Positions 21,762 to 41,197 are shown, numbered from the stretch's first letter. The stretch: DNA of 64,000 nucleotides from Enterobacter sp. R4-368 (GCF_000410515.1 NC_021500.1:3224001-3288000); one strand, 5' to 3'. A program made the numbers and translations. The notes: a model not told the origin generated them from the letters alone.

Positions 21762-23093
21762 ATGGACTCACTGGCTGAACTTTATAAAAATCATATTGTT
21801 ACTTTACAGGAACGCACCCGTGATGTGCTGGCGCGGTTTAAACTCGACGCATTACTTATTCACTCCGGCGAGTTGTTTAACGTCTTTCTTGATGACCACC
21901 CTTATCCGTTTAAAGTGAATCCGCAATTTAAAGCCTGGGTGCCGGTAACGCAGGTGCCGAACTGCTGGCTGCTGGTTGATGGCGTGAATAAACCGAAGCT
22001 GTGGTTCTACTTGCCGGTGGACTACTGGCACAACGTAGAGCCGTTGCCGACCAGTTTCTGGACCGAAGAGATTGACGTTATTGCGTTGCCAAAAGCGGAC
22101 GGTATTGGCAACCAACTGCCAGCCGCACGCGGCAACATCGCTTATATTGGGCCTGTTGCGGAACGCGCGTTGAGCCTTGATATCGCGGCAAGCAATATCA
22201 ACCCGAAAGGGGTGATCGATTATCTGCATTATTACCGCGCGTATAAAACCGATTATGAACTGGCGTGCATGCGTGAAGCGCAGAAGACGGCGGTGATTGG
22301 TCATCGCGCAGCGCATGAGGCGTTCCAGTCTGGCATGAGTGAGTTCGACATCAATCTCGCCTATCTGACCGCCACCGGCCATCGCGATACTGACGTGCCT
22401 TATGGCAACATTGTTGCGCTGAACGAACACGCCGCTGTGCTGCATTACACCAAGCTCGACCATCGCGCACCGGCGGAAATGCGCAGTTTCTTGCTGGATG
22501 CAGGCGCGGAGTACAACGGCTATGCCGCTGACCTGACCCGTACCTGGGCGGCGAACAGCGACACCGATTACGCGCAACTGGTGAAAGACGTTAATGATGA
22601 ACAACTGGCGCTGATTGCCACCATGAAAGCGGGTGTCAATTACGTGGAGTACCATGTGCAGTTCCATCAGCGCATCGCGAAGTTGCTGCGTCGCCACCAA
22701 ATCATCACCGATATCAGTGAAGAAGCCATGGTTGAGGAGGACATTACCGGGCCGTTTATGCCGCACGGTATTGGTCACCCGCTTGGCTTGCAAGTGCATG
22801 ATGTCGCTGGTTTTATGCAAGACGACAGCGGTACGCATCTGGCTGCGCCATCGAAATACCCGTATCTGCGCTGCACGCGTGTGATGGAACCGCGCATGGT
22901 GCTGACCATCGAGCCGGGTATTTACTTTATTGAGTCGCTGTTAGCGCCGTGGCGTGAAGGCCCGCTCAGCAAGCATTTTAACTGGCAGAAGATTGATGCG
23001 CTGAAACCGTTTGGCGGCATTCGTATTGAAGATAACGTGGTTATCCACGAAAACGGTATTGAAAACATGACGCGGGACCAGAAGCTGGCGTAA
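21762..23093 (+). CDS. pepQ: Xaa-Pro dipeptidase
   Basis: Cytoplasmic Mn-dependent prolidase that hydrolyses X-Pro dipeptides. The 443 residues begin [12 protein letters not shown] after GAAGGAAAAACG; longer in-frame starts reach into the fadB control region and are rejected. Metal ligands of the pita-bread fold are visible in [35 protein letters not shown] and [10 protein letters not shown]. Its stop overlaps the yigZ start (TAATG). Confidence 0.96.
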   Translation: MDSLAELYKNHIVTLQERTRDVLARFKLDALLIHSGELFNVFLDDHPYPFKVNPQFKAWVPVTQVPNCWLLVDGVNKPKLWFYLPVDYWHNVEPLPTSFWTEEIDVIALPKADGIGNQLPAARGNIAYIGPVAERALSLDIAASNINPKGVIDYLHYYRAYKTDYELACMREAQKTAVIGHRAAHEAFQSGMSEFDINLAYLTATGHRDTDVPYGNIVALNEHAAVLHYTKLDHRAPAEMRSFLLDAGAEYNGYAADLTRTWAANSDTDYAQLVKDVNDEQLALIATMKAGVNYVEYHVQFHQRIAKLLRRHQIITDISEEAMVEEDITGPFMPHGIGHPLGLQVHDVAGFMQDDSGTHLAAPSKYPYLRCTRVMEPRMVLTIEPGIYFIESLLAPWREGPLSKHFNWQKIDALKPFGGIRIEDNVVIHENGIENMTRDQKLA

Positions 23094-23707
23094 TGGAGAG
23101 CTGGCTGATCCCGGCGGCACCGGTCACCTTTAGCGAGGAGATCAAAAAGAGCCGCTTTATTACGCTGCTGGCGCATACGGACGGTGTTGACGCAGCAAAA
23201 GCGTTTGTTGACGCGGTTCGGGCGGAACATCCGGACGCGCGTCATCACTGTGTAGCGTGGGTCGCTGGCGCGCCGGATGATTCGCAGCAGTTAGGCTTTT
23301 CTGACGATGGCGAACCGGCAGGCACGGCGGGTAAACCGATACTCTCGCAGTTAATGGGCAGCGGTATCGGCGAAATTACCGCCGTAGTTGTGCGATATTA
23401 TGGCGGCGTGCTGCTGGGAACCGGTGGGCTGGTGAAAGCTTATGGCGGCGGGGTGCAGCAGGCGTTAAGCCTGTTAACCACCGTCCGCAAAATGCCATTA
23501 ACCGAATATACTTTGTGGTGCGATTACGCACAGCTCGCCGGAGTTGAAACGCTGCTTGGGCAATTTGAGGGGAAAATTGTCGCAAGCGAGTATCAGGCCT
23601 CCGTGCATCTGCGAGTGGCGCTTCCTCACAGCAGACTGGACGCATTTTCAGCAAGGCTTGCGGATTTTAGTCGTGGCGCATTGCAATTGTTAAAAACTGA
23701 AGAATAA
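23093..23707 (+). CDS. yigZ: IMPACT/YigZ family protein
   Basis: A 204-residue protein of the UPF0029/IMPACT family with the conserved core HHCVAWVAG...DDGEPAGTAGKP (about 53-86) and VVVRYYGGVLLGTGGL (about 100-115). The molecular function in bacteria is unknown; the eukaryotic relative IMPACT regulates translation through Gcn1. Start codon overlaps the pepQ stop by one base, so it is cotranslated, and trkH follows after 41 bp. Confidence 0.93.
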   Translation: MESWLIPAAPVTFSEEIKKSRFITLLAHTDGVDAAKAFVDAVRAEHPDARHHCVAWVAGAPDDSQQLGFSDDGEPAGTAGKPILSQLMGSGIGEITAVVVRYYGGVLLGTGGLVKAYGGGVQQALSLLTTVRKMPLTEYTLWCDYAQLAGVETLLGQFEGKIVASEYQASVHLRVALPHSRLDAFSARLADFSRGALQLLKTEE

Positions 23708-23748
23708 TCCCCCACCTGATTTTCTGAACACCTAAGGAAGCGGCAGAG

Positions 23749-25200
23749 ATGCAATTTCGCGCCATAACCCGAATCGTTGGACTGCTGGTTATCCTCTTTT
23801 CCGGAACGATGATCTTACCCGGACTGGTAGCCCTTATTTACCGCGATGGTGCGGGTCGTGCATTTACCCAGACCTTTTTCGCTGCGTTGGTAATTGGCTC
23901 CATCCTGTGGTGGCCAAACCGTCGGGAGAAAAAGGAACTGAAATCCCGCGAAGGCTTTTTGATCGTCGTGCTGTTCTGGACCGTGCTGGGGAGTGTGGGT
24001 GCGCTGCCGTTTATTTTCTCGGAAAGCCCGAACCTGACGGTGACCGACGCCTTTTTTGAATCCTTCTCTGGCCTGACGACAACCGGGGCCACCACGCTGG
24101 TGGGGCTGGATTCGTTGCCGCATGCCATCCTCTTCTACCGCCAGATGCTGCAATGGTTTGGTGGGATGGGGATCATTGTCCTGGCGGTCGCGATACTGCC
24201 GATTCTTGGCGTGGGGGGGATGCAGCTTTACCGCGCGGAGATGCCAGGACCACTGAAAGATAACAAAATGCGCCCGCGTATTGCCGAAACGGCAAAAACG
24301 CTGTGGCTTATTTATGTGTTGCTGACCGTAGCGTGCGCGCTGGCGCTGTGGTTTGCCGGGATGCCCGCTTTTGATGCCATCGGCCATAGCTTTGCGACCA
24401 TCGCCATTGGCGGCTTCTCGACACATGATGCCAGCGTGGGTTACTTCAATAGCCCAACCATTAACACCATCATTGCTATCTTCTTATTGATCTCCGGCTG
24501 TAATTACGGCCTGCACTTCTCTTTGCTGAGCGGGCGCAGCCTGAAAGTTTACTGGCGCGATCCTGAATTCAGAATGTTTATCGGCGTGCAACTGACGCTG
24601 GTGGTGATCTGCACCGTGGTGCTGTGGTTCCACGATGTTTACAGCTCTGCGGTAACGACGGTGAACCAGGCTTTCTTTCAGGTGGTGTCGATGGCGACCA
24701 CTGCCGGGTTTACCACTGACAGTATTGCGCGTTGGCCGCTGTTCTTGCCGGTGCTGCTACTGTGTTCGGCGTTTATTGGTGGCTGTGCGGGTTCTACCGG
24801 TGGTGGTTTGAAAGTGATCCGTATATTGCTGCTGTTCAAGCAGGGTAACCGCGAGCTGAAACGTCTGGTGCACCCGAATGCGGTTTACAGCATTAAGCTG
24901 GGGAATCGCGCTTTGCCGGAACGTATTCTTGAAGCAGTGTGGGGATTCTTCTCTGCTTATGCGCTGGTGTTTATTGTCAGCATGCTGGCGATTATCGCCA
25001 CAGGCGTGGATGACTTTTCTGCTTTTGCTTCCGTTGTCGCCACGCTGAATAACCTGGGGCCAGGGCTGGGCGTAGTTGCTGATAATTTCGCGAGCATGAA
25101 CCCGGTGGCGAAGTGGATCCTCATCGCGAATATGCTGTTTGGTCGCCTTGAAGTCTTCACATTGTTGGTACTGTTTACCCCAACTTTCTGGCGCGAATAA
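23749..25200 (+). CDS. trkH: Trk system potassium uptake protein TrkH
   Basis: Inner-membrane potassium channel subunit, gated by the cytoplasmic TrkA protein (not in this window). The 483 residues equal the E. coli length and show four pore-repeat filter regions, for example [10 protein letters not shown] (near 105), [12 protein letters not shown] (near 220), [12 protein letters not shown] and LNNLGPGLG. Preceded by AAGGAAGCGG. hemG follows after 11 bp, the same order as in E. coli. Confidence 0.96.
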   Translation: MQFRAITRIVGLLVILFSGTMILPGLVALIYRDGAGRAFTQTFFAALVIGSILWWPNRREKKELKSREGFLIVVLFWTVLGSVGALPFIFSESPNLTVTDAFFESFSGLTTTGATTLVGLDSLPHAILFYRQMLQWFGGMGIIVLAVAILPILGVGGMQLYRAEMPGPLKDNKMRPRIAETAKTLWLIYVLLTVACALALWFAGMPAFDAIGHSFATIAIGGFSTHDASVGYFNSPTINTIIAIFLLISGCNYGLHFSLLSGRSLKVYWRDPEFRMFIGVQLTLVVICTVVLWFHDVYSSAVTTVNQAFFQVVSMATTAGFTTDSIARWPLFLPVLLLCSAFIGGCAGSTGGGLKVIRILLLFKQGNRELKRLVHPNAVYSIKLGNRALPERILEAVWGFFSAYALVFIVSMLAIIATGVDDFSAFASVVATLNNLGPGLGVVADNFASMNPVAKWILIANMLFGRLEVFTLLVLFTPTFWRE

Positions 25201-25211
25201 GGGAGTGTGAC

Positions 25212-25754
25212 GTGAAAACATTGATTCTATTTTCGACCCGGGATGGGCAAACGCGGGAAATCGCCTCTTATCTGGCGTCCGAGCTGAAAGAGCTTGGTGT
25301 CTATGCTGATGTGGTGAACCTGAACCGTACGCCAGATATTGAATGGGATAACTACGAGCGCGTGGTGATTGGTGCATCTATCCGATACGGCCATTTCCAC
25401 CCGGCGCTGGCGAGCTTCGTGAAAAAGCACCTGCAGCAGCTGAATGCGCTACCGAGCGCGTTCTACTCCGTTAACCTTGTTGCGCGTAAGCCTGAGAAAA
25501 GCTCTCCGCAAACCAATAACTATACCCGTAAATTTTTGCTCTCTTCACCGTGGCAGCCAGATCAGTGCGCGGTATTTGCCGGTGCGTTGCGTTATCCACA
25601 TTATCGTTGGTATGACCGCTTGATGATTCAACTGATTATGAAGATGACCGGTGGCGAAACGGATCCGACTAAGGAAGTTGTCTATACCAACTGGCAGCAT
25701 GTGGCGAGTTTTGCCCGCGAAATCGCTCAATTAAAGTGCAAATCGACCGATTAG
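25212..25754 (+). CDS. hemG: Menaquinone-dependent protoporphyrinogen IX dehydrogenase
   Basis: Oxidises protoporphyrinogen IX to protoporphyrin IX in heme synthesis and passes electrons to quinones. The 180 residues form a flavodoxin-like FMN domain, with the phosphate loop [13 protein letters not shown] at 6-18 and [13 protein letters not shown] near 55. The start is GTG at 25212 with GGGAG 6-7 bases before it. In E. coli hemG is followed by rrnA; here it is followed by an rRNA operon whose spacer tRNA and 3' flank are those of rrnB. Confidence 0.96.
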   Translation: MKTLILFSTRDGQTREIASYLASELKELGVYADVVNLNRTPDIEWDNYERVVIGASIRYGHFHPALASFVKKHLQQLNALPSAFYSVNLVARKPEKSSPQTNNYTRKFLLSSPWQPDQCAVFAGALRYPHYRWYDRLMIQLIMKMTGGETDPTKEVVYTNWQHVASFAREIAQLKCKSTD

Positions 25755-25806
25755 CGGCCGTTGCGACTGAAAATTAAGCGAACGAAAACTTTTTTTAAAT
25801 TTATGC

Positions 25807-25834
25807 TTGTCAGCGGGAATTAACTCCCTATAAT
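25807..25834 (+). promoter_or_regulatory. rRNA operon promoter P1
   Basis: TTGTCA (25807-25812), a 16-bp gap and TATAAT (25829-25834) form the P1 promoter, with a G/C discriminator (GCGCC) after it as expected for stringent control. The A/T-rich stretch at 25766-25806 is a likely UP element. Confidence 0.93.
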
Positions 25835-25904
25835 GCGCCTCCACTGACACGGCACAACGGCAAACACACCGGCCTGTCAGGTGAAGAAACCTGAAAATAA
25901 ACAG

Positions 25905-25932
25905 TTGACTTCACGGCGGGAAAGCGTAGTAT
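25905..25932 (+). promoter_or_regulatory. rRNA operon promoter P2
   Basis: TTGACT (25905-25910), a 16-bp gap and TAGTAT (25927-25932), about 98 bp after P1, as in E. coli rrn operons. Confidence 0.88.
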
Positions 25933-25973
25933 ACGCAACCCGCGCCGCAGCAAAAAAAAAGCGAGGCGGCACC

Positions 25974-25985
25974 GCTCTTTAACAA
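25974..25985 (+). promoter_or_regulatory. boxA antitermination site in the rrn leader
   Basis: GCTCTTTAACAA matches the NusB/NusE boxA that lets RNA polymerase ignore Rho in rRNA operons. A second boxA lies before 23S at 27891-27902 (TGCTCTTTAAAA). Confidence 0.85.
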
Positions 25986-26118
25986 TTTATCAGACAATCT
26001 GTGTGGGCACTCAGGGTGACTGGATTCTTGACGTCGCAAGACGAAAAATGAATACCAAGTCTCAACGAGTGAACACGTAATTCATTACGAAGTTTAATTC
26101 ATTGAGCATCAAACTTTT

Positions 26119-27658
<1,540 letters not shown>

Positions 27659-27742
27659 CCTTAAAGAACCTGCCCCTGCAGTGTCCACACAGATTGTCTG
27701 ATGAAAAGTGAATAGCAAGGCGTCTTGCGAGCGAGACTTTAC

Positions 27743-27818
27743 GTCCCCTTCGTCTAGAGGCCCAGGACACCGCCCTTTCACGGCGGTAACAGGGGTTCGA
27801 ATCCCCTAGGGGACGCCA
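27743..27818 (+). tRNA. tRNA-Glu (anticodon TTC) in the 16S-23S spacer
   Basis: 76 nt with encoded CCA; the acceptor GTCCCCT pairs with AGGGGAC, the anticodon loop is CCCTTTCACGG and the T loop GGTTCGAATCC is standard. A single Glu spacer tRNA is the type found in E. coli rrnB (next to murB), not rrnA, which has Ile and Ala tRNAs. Confidence 0.97.
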
Positions 27819-28008
27819 CTTGCGCGGGAATGTGTGAAAGGCGTTGCCACCGTATCTCAAAACTGACTCACGAGTCATGTTTGAGATATTTGCTCTTTAA
27901 AAATCTGGATCAAGCTGAAAATTGAAACACTGAACAGTGCGAACTGTTCTGTGAGTCTCTCAAATTTTCGCGACACGCGGATGTTCACGAAACATCTTCG
28001 GGTTGTGA

Positions 28009-30914
<2,906 letters not shown>

Positions 30915-31008
30915 ACAACGCCGAAGATGTTTTGGCGTGAGAGACAGAGAAGATTTTCAGCGAGATACAGATTATGTCAGGGCGTGAGAACGGTCTGACA
31001 ACAGAATT

Positions 31009-31128
31009 TGCCTGGCGGCAGTAGCGCGGTGGTCCCACCTGACCCCATGCCGAACTCAGAAGTGAAACGCCGTAGCGCCGATGGTAGTGTGGGGTCTCCC
31101 CATGCGAGAGTAGGGAACTGCCAGGCAT
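31009..31128 (+). rRNA. 5S ribosomal RNA (copy 1)
   Basis: 120 nt from TGCCTGGCGGCAGTAGCGCG to GGAACTGCCAGGCAT, with paired ends. Identical to the copy at 35108-35227. Confidence 0.98.
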
Positions 31129-31142
31129 TAATTAAGTGAAGA

Positions 31143-31167
31143 GGCCATCCTGACGGATGGCCTTTTT
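31143..31167 (+). terminator. rRNA operon terminator (copy 1)
   Basis: GGCCATCC-TGAC-GGATGGCC followed by TTTTT, the same hairpin as E. coli rrnB T2. It lies 14 bp past 5S. Confidence 0.95.
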
Positions 31168-31250
31168 GCGTTTCTGCGCTGCGAAACAGCACAAGCGCTC
31201 ATCCTGCGGATGCGGTAAACTAGCCGTGTTTTTGCATCAGGATAGCGCTA

Positions 31251-31415
31251 ATGAATCTCTCCCTTAAGCCCTGGAATACCTTTGGTATTGATCGCCAGGC
31301 TCACCAAATTGTTTGTGTCGAAAGTACGCAGCAACTGCTCAATGCCTGGCAGTCTGCAGTACAAAGCCAGCAACCCGTATTGATCCTCGGCGAAGCCGTT
31401 GCGACTGAAAATTAA
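31251..31415 (+). pseudogene. Truncated 5' copy of murB
   Basis: The first 48 codons of murB (31251-31394) are identical to the intact gene at 35350. At 31395/31396 the sequence switches to the segment that lies just after hemG, adding residues AVATEN before a TAA stop, for a 54-residue product. The FAD-binding core of MurB (GEGSNVLF onward) is absent, so the product cannot be an active reductase. It marks the end of repeat unit 1. Confidence 0.93.
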
Positions 31416-31444
31416 GCGAACGAAAACTTTTTTTAAATTTATGC

Positions 31445-31570
31445 TTGTCAGCGGGAATTAACTCCCTATAATGCGCCTCCACTGACACGGCACAACGGCA
31501 AACACACCGGCCTGTCAGGTGAAGAAACCTGAAAATAAACAGTTGACTTCACGGCGGGAAAGCGTAGTAT
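31445..31570 (+). promoter_or_regulatory. Promoters P1 and P2 of the defective rRNA operon
   Basis: Exact copies of the upstream promoters: P1 TTGTCA 31445-31450 and TATAAT 31467-31472; P2 TTGACT 31543-31548 and TAGTAT 31565-31570. The boxA copy is at 31612-31623. If this copy is real it should be transcribed strongly. Confidence 0.88.
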
Positions 31571-31756
31571 ACGCAACCCGCGCCGCAGCAAAAAAAAAGC
31601 GAGGCGGCACCGCTCTTTAACAATTTATCAGACAATCTGTGTGGGCACTCAGGGTGACTGGATTCTTGACGTCGCAAGACGAAAAATGAATACCAAGTCT
31701 CAACGAGTGAACACGTAATTCATTACGAAGTTTAATTCATTGAGCATCAAACTTTT

Positions 31757-35013
<3,257 letters not shown>

Positions 35014-35107
35014 ACAACGCCGAAGATGTTTTGGCGTGAGAGACAGAGAAGATTTTCAGCGAGATACAGATTATGTCAGGGCGTGAGAACGGTCTGACAA
35101 CAGAATT

Positions 35108-35227
35108 TGCCTGGCGGCAGTAGCGCGGTGGTCCCACCTGACCCCATGCCGAACTCAGAAGTGAAACGCCGTAGCGCCGATGGTAGTGTGGGGTCTCCCC
35201 ATGCGAGAGTAGGGAACTGCCAGGCAT
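35108..35227 (+). rRNA. 5S ribosomal RNA (copy 2)
   Basis: 120 nt identical to copy 1. It is intact, but it belongs to an operon with no complete 16S or 23S. Confidence 0.95.
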
Positions 35228-35241
35228 TAATTAAGTGAAGA

Positions 35242-35266
35242 GGCCATCCTGACGGATGGCCTTTTT
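35242..35266 (+). terminator. rRNA operon terminator (copy 2)
   Basis: The same GGCCATCC-TGAC-GGATGGCC hairpin and T run as at 31143-31167, directly before the intact murB. Confidence 0.95.
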
Positions 35267-35349
35267 GCGTTTCTGCGCTGCGAAACAGCACAAGCGCTCA
35301 TCCTGCGGATGCGGTAAACTAGCCGTGTTTTTGCATCAGGATAGCGCTA

Positions 35350-36378
35350 ATGAATCTCTCCCTTAAGCCCTGGAATACCTTTGGTATTGATCGCCAGGCT
35401 CACCAAATTGTTTGTGTCGAAAGTACGCAGCAACTGCTCAATGCCTGGCAGTCTGCAGTACAAAGCCAGCAACCCGTATTGATCCTCGGCGAAGGAAGCA
35501 ACGTATTGTTTCTGGAAGATTTTGTCGGCACGGTCATTATCAATCGTATTAAAGGAATTGACGTTCACGAAGAGGCGGACGCATGGCTTTTGCATGTTGG
35601 TGCGGGAGAGAACTGGCATAATCTTGTACGGTGCACACTTGAGCAAGGCATGCCGGGACTGGAAAATCTGGCGTTAATTCCAGGCTGTGTGGGCTCCTCT
35701 CCTATCCAGAACATCGGTGCCTATGGCGTTGAGTTACAACGTGTCTGCAGTTATGTAGATTGCATGGAGCTCAGTAGCGGTAAGTCGCTGCGTTTATCTG
35801 CAGAGGCCTGCCGCTTTGGCTACCGTGACAGCATCTTTAAGCATGAATATCAGGACCGTTACGCGATTACCGCTGTTGGGCTGCGATTGGCAAAATCCTG
35901 GCAGCCTGTGTTGACCTACGGTGATTTAACCCGTCTGGATCCCGCGACTGTAACGCCTCAACAAGTTTTCGATTCTGTTTGCCAGATGCGTACCAGCAAG
36001 TTGCCGGATCCTAAAGTGAACGGGAATGCGGGTAGCTTCTTCAAAAACCCGGTGATCACGGCTGAGCAAGCTCGCATACTGCTCGCACGTTTTCCTCATG
36101 CTCCGCATTACCCACAGGAAGATGGTTCAGTGAAGCTGGCCGCAGGCTGGTTGATCGATCAATGCCAGTTGAAAGGAACCTCATTAGGGGGCGCTGCGGT
36201 CCATCACTTACAAGCTTTAGTGTTGATTAACACCGGGCACGCAACGAGCGAAGATGTGGTGCGTCTTGCACATTTTGTTCGGCAGAGTGTAGGCGATAAA
36301 TTTGATATCTGGCTGGAACCGGAAGTGCGCTTTATAGGATCTTCTGGCGAGGTGAATGCGGTGGAGGCTATTGCGTGA
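35350..36378 (+). CDS. murB: UDP-N-acetylenolpyruvoylglucosamine reductase
   Basis: Reduces the enolpyruvyl group of UDP-GlcNAc-enolpyruvate with NADPH to UDP-N-acetylmuramate, an essential peptidoglycan step. The 342 residues equal the E. coli protein: FAD-binding loop GEGSNVLF near 48-55, catalytic Ser in NAGSFFKNP near 229, and a Glu in the C-terminal [10 protein letters not shown] near 325. This copy is complete, unlike the 5' fragment at 31251. Its stop overlaps the birA start (GTGA). Confidence 0.97.
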   Translation: MNLSLKPWNTFGIDRQAHQIVCVESTQQLLNAWQSAVQSQQPVLILGEGSNVLFLEDFVGTVIINRIKGIDVHEEADAWLLHVGAGENWHNLVRCTLEQGMPGLENLALIPGCVGSSPIQNIGAYGVELQRVCSYVDCMELSSGKSLRLSAEACRFGYRDSIFKHEYQDRYAITAVGLRLAKSWQPVLTYGDLTRLDPATVTPQQVFDSVCQMRTSKLPDPKVNGNAGSFFKNPVITAEQARILLARFPHAPHYPQEDGSVKLAAGWLIDQCQLKGTSLGGAAVHHLQALVLINTGHATSEDVVRLAHFVRQSVGDKFDIWLEPEVRFIGSSGEVNAVEAIA

Positions 36379-37337
36379 AAGACAATACCGTTCCATTAAC
36401 GCTGATTTCGATTCTGGCGGATGGCGAATTCCATTCTGGCGAGCAGCTTGGTGAGCGTTTAGGCATGAGCCGTGCTGCTATCAACAAACATATCCAGACG
36501 CTACGTGACTGGGGTATAGATGTTTTCACCGTGCCGGGAAAAGGCTATAGCTTGCCAGAACCTATTCAACTACTGGATGAAGCCTTTATCAGTAGCCAGG
36601 TCGCACAGGGCTCTGTTGCGGTGCTACCGGTGATCGATTCAACCAACCAGTACCTGTTGGATCGCTTAAGTGACTTACGCTCCGGTGACGCCTGTGTTGC
36701 CGAATATCAACAGGCTGGTCGTGGGCGGCGTGGGCGCAAATGGGTATCTCCGTTTGGTGCCAACCTCTATATTTCCATGTACTGGCGGCTTGAGCAGGGG
36801 CCGGCGGCTGCAATTGGTCTGAGCCTGGTCATTGGGATCGTTATGGCCGAGGTGTTGCGCGATTTAGGCGCTGAGCAAGTTCGCGTCAAATGGCCAAATG
36901 ATCTTTATCTACAGGATCGTAAACTCGCGGGGATCCTCGTCGAATTAACGGGGAAAACCGGCGATGCGGCGCAAATTGTCATTGGCGCTGGCGTCAATCT
37001 TGTAATGCGAAAAACACAGGCAGAAGATATCAGTCAGAGCTGGATTAATCTGCAGGAGGCTGGTGTGCGCATTGATCGCAACCAACTGGCGTCACGCTTG
37101 ATCATTGAACTTCGCACTGCCTTACAGCAATTTGAACAAGAGGGGTTAACGCCTTTCCTCTCTCGCTGGGAAGTGCTGGATAATTTCATTAATCGTCCTG
37201 TGAAATTGATTATTGGTGAAAAAGAGATCTTTGGCATTTCCCGCGGGATTGATTCACAAGGTGCTTTGCTACTTGAGCAGGACGGCGTTATTAAACCCTG
37301 GGTGGGTGGAGAAATATCGCTTCGTAGCGCGGAATAA
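36375..37337 (+). CDS. birA: Biotin-protein ligase and biotin operon repressor
   Basis: Activates biotin to biotinyl-AMP and attaches it to the acetyl-CoA carboxylase carrier protein; the same complex represses the bio operon (not in this window). The 320 residues begin with a GTG overlapping the murB stop by 4 bp. The N-terminal winged helix (about 5-60, [15 protein letters not shown]) is followed by the ligase domain with GRGRRGRKW near 115-123 and KWPNDLYL near 172-179. Confidence 0.97.
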   Translation: MKDNTVPLTLISILADGEFHSGEQLGERLGMSRAAINKHIQTLRDWGIDVFTVPGKGYSLPEPIQLLDEAFISSQVAQGSVAVLPVIDSTNQYLLDRLSDLRSGDACVAEYQQAGRGRRGRKWVSPFGANLYISMYWRLEQGPAAAIGLSLVIGIVMAEVLRDLGAEQVRVKWPNDLYLQDRKLAGILVELTGKTGDAAQIVIGAGVNLVMRKTQAEDISQSWINLQEAGVRIDRNQLASRLIIELRTALQQFEQEGLTPFLSRWEVLDNFINRPVKLIIGEKEIFGISRGIDSQGALLLEQDGVIKPWVGGEISLRSAE

Positions 37338-37338
37338 T

Positions 37339-37366
37339 AAAAAGGGAGCATTCATGCTCCCTTTTT
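37339..37366. terminator. Bidirectional terminator between birA and coaA
   Basis: AAAAAGGGAGCA (37339-37350), loop TTCA, TGCTCCCTTTTT (37355-37366). Runs of A and T on the two sides give U tracts in both directions, serving the convergent birA and coaA transcripts. Confidence 0.9.
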
Positions 37367-37368
37367 AT

Positions 37369-38319
37369 TTATTTGCGTAGTCGTACTTGTTCCACGGCAT
37401 GGTTGGCGCTTTTTGTCATTATCAGGCTTGCGCGCTCGCGGGTTGGCAGGATGTTTTCTTTAAGATTTAGACCGTTAATTTCTTTCCACAATGACATAGC
37501 AATCTCAATCGCCTCGGCTTCCGACAATTTGGCATAGTTGTGGAAATAAGAATCAGGATTGGTAAATGCCCCTTCGCGGAACTTCAGGAAACGGTTGATA
37601 TACCAGGTTTGCAAGAGATCTTCTGGCGCATCCACATAAATCGAGAAATCAACAAAGTCGGAAACAAATACATGATGTGGATCGTGTGGGTAATCCATCC
37701 CGCTTTGTAAAACATTTAACCCTTCGAGAATTAAAATATCCGGTTGCGAGATCGTTTTATCCCCATCGGGGATCACATCATAAATAAGATGTGAATAAAC
37801 CGGCGCGGTGATGTTAGTCACACCCGATTTAATATCTGAAACAAACTGCACAAGGCGGTGCATATCATAAGATTGCGGAAACCCTTTTTTCTTCATCAAG
37901 CCGCGGTCTTTCAGCACCTGGTTTGGGTGCAAAAAACCATCGGTCGTAATGAGTTCTACACGGCGATGCTCTGGCCAGCGGCTCAGCAGTGCCTGCAAGA
38001 CGCGAGCGGTGGTGCTTTTGCCTACGGCAACGCTACCCGCAATGCTGATGATATAAGGAATACGCTGCCCGTTAGTGCCGAGAAATTGTTCAAGAACGGC
38101 CTGACGGCGTAAGTTCGAACTGATGTAGAAATTGAGTAAACGGGAAAGTGGAAGATATATTTCCGCAACTTCTTCCAAAGAAAGGTCTTCATTAATGCCT
38201 TTTAATCTCGCGATCTCGCCTTCGGTTAAGGTCATAGGGACAGAGTCGCGAAGCGCAGCCCACTGGCTGCGATTAAACTGTAAGTAAGGCGTCATTAACG
38301 TTTGCTCTTTTTTACTCAT
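37369..38319 (-). CDS. coaA: Pantothenate kinase (type I)
   Basis: Phosphorylates pantothenate with ATP, the first and regulated step of coenzyme A synthesis. The 316 residues contain the P-loop GSVAVGKST near 95-103 and the feedback region with SYDMHRLV and [13 protein letters not shown]. Length equals E. coli CoaA. The start [15 protein letters not shown] has only a weak ribosome site. Convergent with birA. Confidence 0.96.
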   Translation of the reverse strand: MSKKEQTLMTPYLQFNRSQWAALRDSVPMTLTEGEIARLKGINEDLSLEEVAEIYLPLSRLLNFYISSNLRRQAVLEQFLGTNGQRIPYIISIAGSVAVGKSTTARVLQALLSRWPEHRRVELITTDGFLHPNQVLKDRGLMKKKGFPQSYDMHRLVQFVSDIKSGVTNITAPVYSHLIYDVIPDGDKTISQPDILILEGLNVLQSGMDYPHDPHHVFVSDFVDFSIYVDAPEDLLQTWYINRFLKFREGAFTNPDSYFHNYAKLSEAEAIEIAMSLWKEINGLNLKENILPTRERASLIMTKSANHAVEQVRLRK

Positions 38320-38486
38320 AAGCTTTTATTAGCCTGCCATTATCACTCGCTGCGTTGGCTTCCTGCGCGCAGTAAGAGAGAGACTCTATAGATAATGCTA
38401 TGGCACGACGTTATTGAAATAAGTGGGATCAATGGGCAGGAGGTTAACACCAGATGACAGGGAATAATATGAAAAATCGCGTTGAG

Positions 38487-38512
38487 GTGATGCTTTCAGT
38501 AGAAAGCATCAC
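38487..38512. terminator. Perfect inverted repeat downstream of the acetyltransferase
   Basis: GTGATGCTTTC (38487-38497), loop AGTA, GAAAGCATCAC (38502-38512): a perfect 11-bp stem 10 bp past the stop of the minus-strand acetyltransferase. The T run on the minus strand (38476-38472) is about 11 bases away, so terminator function is plausible but not typical. Confidence 0.4.
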
Positions 38513-38522
38513 GCGCTTCACT

Positions 38523-39071
38523 TTAGCTGGCAATAGAACGAACCATCTGATTTACAGCAAATAAGCGTTTAAAATAAATGGCTGCCGGGTGGTAATAACC
38601 ATCTGCAGAGCAGAGAAAATCTGGCACTTCACCAAGGCAGCGGTATCCCTGTGAGCGATAGAATGCTTCTCCGGCAGAACCCGCCAGCACTTCAAGCGAT
38701 AGCAAACCGCGCTGGCGAGCACATGCTACTCTCTCAAGTTCAGCAATGAGTCTCTTGCCAACACCTGTGCGGCGGGCGCGGCGATGTACCAGCAGAAGTT
38801 TGATATGTCCCCGGTTAAGGGCTTCAGGTTGCATGTTGAGTTGCAAACTGACGCTGCCCGAAACGCCCTGTTCATCCCGCGCAATCCAGATGAGTCGCTC
38901 GCCTTTTTCTAGTTCACTGCGTAAACGGTAAAAGCTACTTTCAGCTTCCTGTTGGCTGATCGAACGTTGATACCCCACGGATGCGCCGCTGTGCAATGCG
39001 TCCAGTAGCAATTGAGCAAGTTCCGGGCAATAGACGGGCAACGTGGCTGCATTTAACAAAACAATCTTCAT
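38523..39071 (-). CDS. GNAT family N-acetyltransferase
   Basis: A 182-residue acetyl-CoA-dependent acyltransferase. The acetyl-CoA binding motif A is seen as HIKLLLVHRRARRTGVGKRLI (near 88-108; RRTGVG fits R/Q-x-x-G-x-G/A), followed by LSLEVLAGSAGEAFYRSQGYRCLGEVPDF, the usual C-terminal GNAT strand and loop. GGAGG lies 7 bases before ATG. The substrate is unknown. It has its own position between coaA and the tRNA cluster; E. coli lacks a gene I recognise as its counterpart at this spot. Confidence 0.85.
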   Translation of the reverse strand: MKIVLLNAATLPVYCPELAQLLLDALHSGASVGYQRSISQQEAESSFYRLRSELEKGERLIWIARDEQGVSGSVSLQLNMQPEALNRGHIKLLLVHRRARRTGVGKRLIAELERVACARQRGLLSLEVLAGSAGEAFYRSQGYRCLGEVPDFLCSADGYYHPAAIYFKRLFAVNQMVRSIAS

Positions 39072-39404
39072 GATGATGCCTCCGCTGGGGTGTGATAGCG
39101 GAGATGCAATTAGTGATCCACTTCACGATCCCACACTAGCGCTGAGGAATCGGCGTTGAGCGAGTTTTTATTTGCACCACGATAACGCAACTGCACTGGC
39201 AAAGGTCTGCCCGGTATTGAGCAGAGAAGGGTGGCGAGAGAATAGATGGGAATGAATCGTGAAAAATGGTGGTTTTTTCCACGGTGTTGCATGAAATTAC
39301 AGCATTTCTTCGGCTTGTCGCGCAAAATGTGAGCGATAGAACGTTTTGTGCAATTTTTTAGTTGCATCAATCCCTCTGTCTCCCTAGAATGCGCGCTACT
39401 TGAT
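39072..39404. promoter_or_regulatory. Divergent control region of the acetyltransferase and the tRNA-tufB operon
   Basis: A 333-bp gap without a credible gene. The tRNA promoter is TTGCAT (39362-39367), a 17-bp gap and TAGAAT (39385-39390), followed by GCGCGCT, a G/C discriminator typical of stringently controlled stable-RNA promoters. The 100 bp before it are A/T-rich and would suit Fis or UP-element activation (inference). Confidence 0.75.
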
Positions 39405-39480
<76 letters not shown>

Positions 39481-39488
39481 TCAAGTCC

Positions 39489-39573
<85 letters not shown>

Positions 39574-39685
39574 TTTTCGGTTACGCTAAAACGTAACCTG
39601 AGTTGGTGTCAGTAGTGAATCAGCTCTTTGGGAGAGTGTCTTCTCCCGATAATACAGAAAGTACTGGGTAGCCGAGTTTCAGGAT

Positions 39686-39760
<75 letters not shown>

Positions 39761-39766
39761 AGACGT

Positions 39767-39842
39767 GCTGATATGGCTCAGTTGGTAGAGCGCACCCTTG
39801 GTAAGGGTGAGGTCCCCAGTTCGACTCTGGGTATCAGCACCA
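39767..39842 (+). tRNA. thrT: tRNA-Thr (anticodon GGT)
   Basis: 76 nt; acceptor GCTGATA pairs with TATCAGC, anticodon GGT in CCCTTGGTAAGGG, and encoded CCA. Six bases after glyT and 113 bp before tufB. Confidence 0.97.
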
Positions 39843-39919
39843 CTTCACTTCTCCTCCCTGGTTTCTCTTCTGTTATTAGCATTCAACGAGTCGGGCATGT
39901 TGCCTGGTTGATGTGGTGA

Positions 39920-41140
<1,221 letters not shown>

Positions 41141-41174
41141 TCGCTGATAACATTTGACGCAATGCGCAAGAAGA

Positions 41175-41197
41175 GGGCATCATTTGATGCCCTTTTT
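41175..41197 (+). terminator. tufB terminator
   Basis: GGGCATC (41175-41181), loop ATTT, GATGCCC (41186-41192) and TTTTT. Confidence 0.92.

Noticed and set aside
31390..31400. Insertion sequence or attachment site at the tandem junction
   Set aside because: No terminal inverted repeats, target duplication or transposase; the join is a simple one-base overlap.
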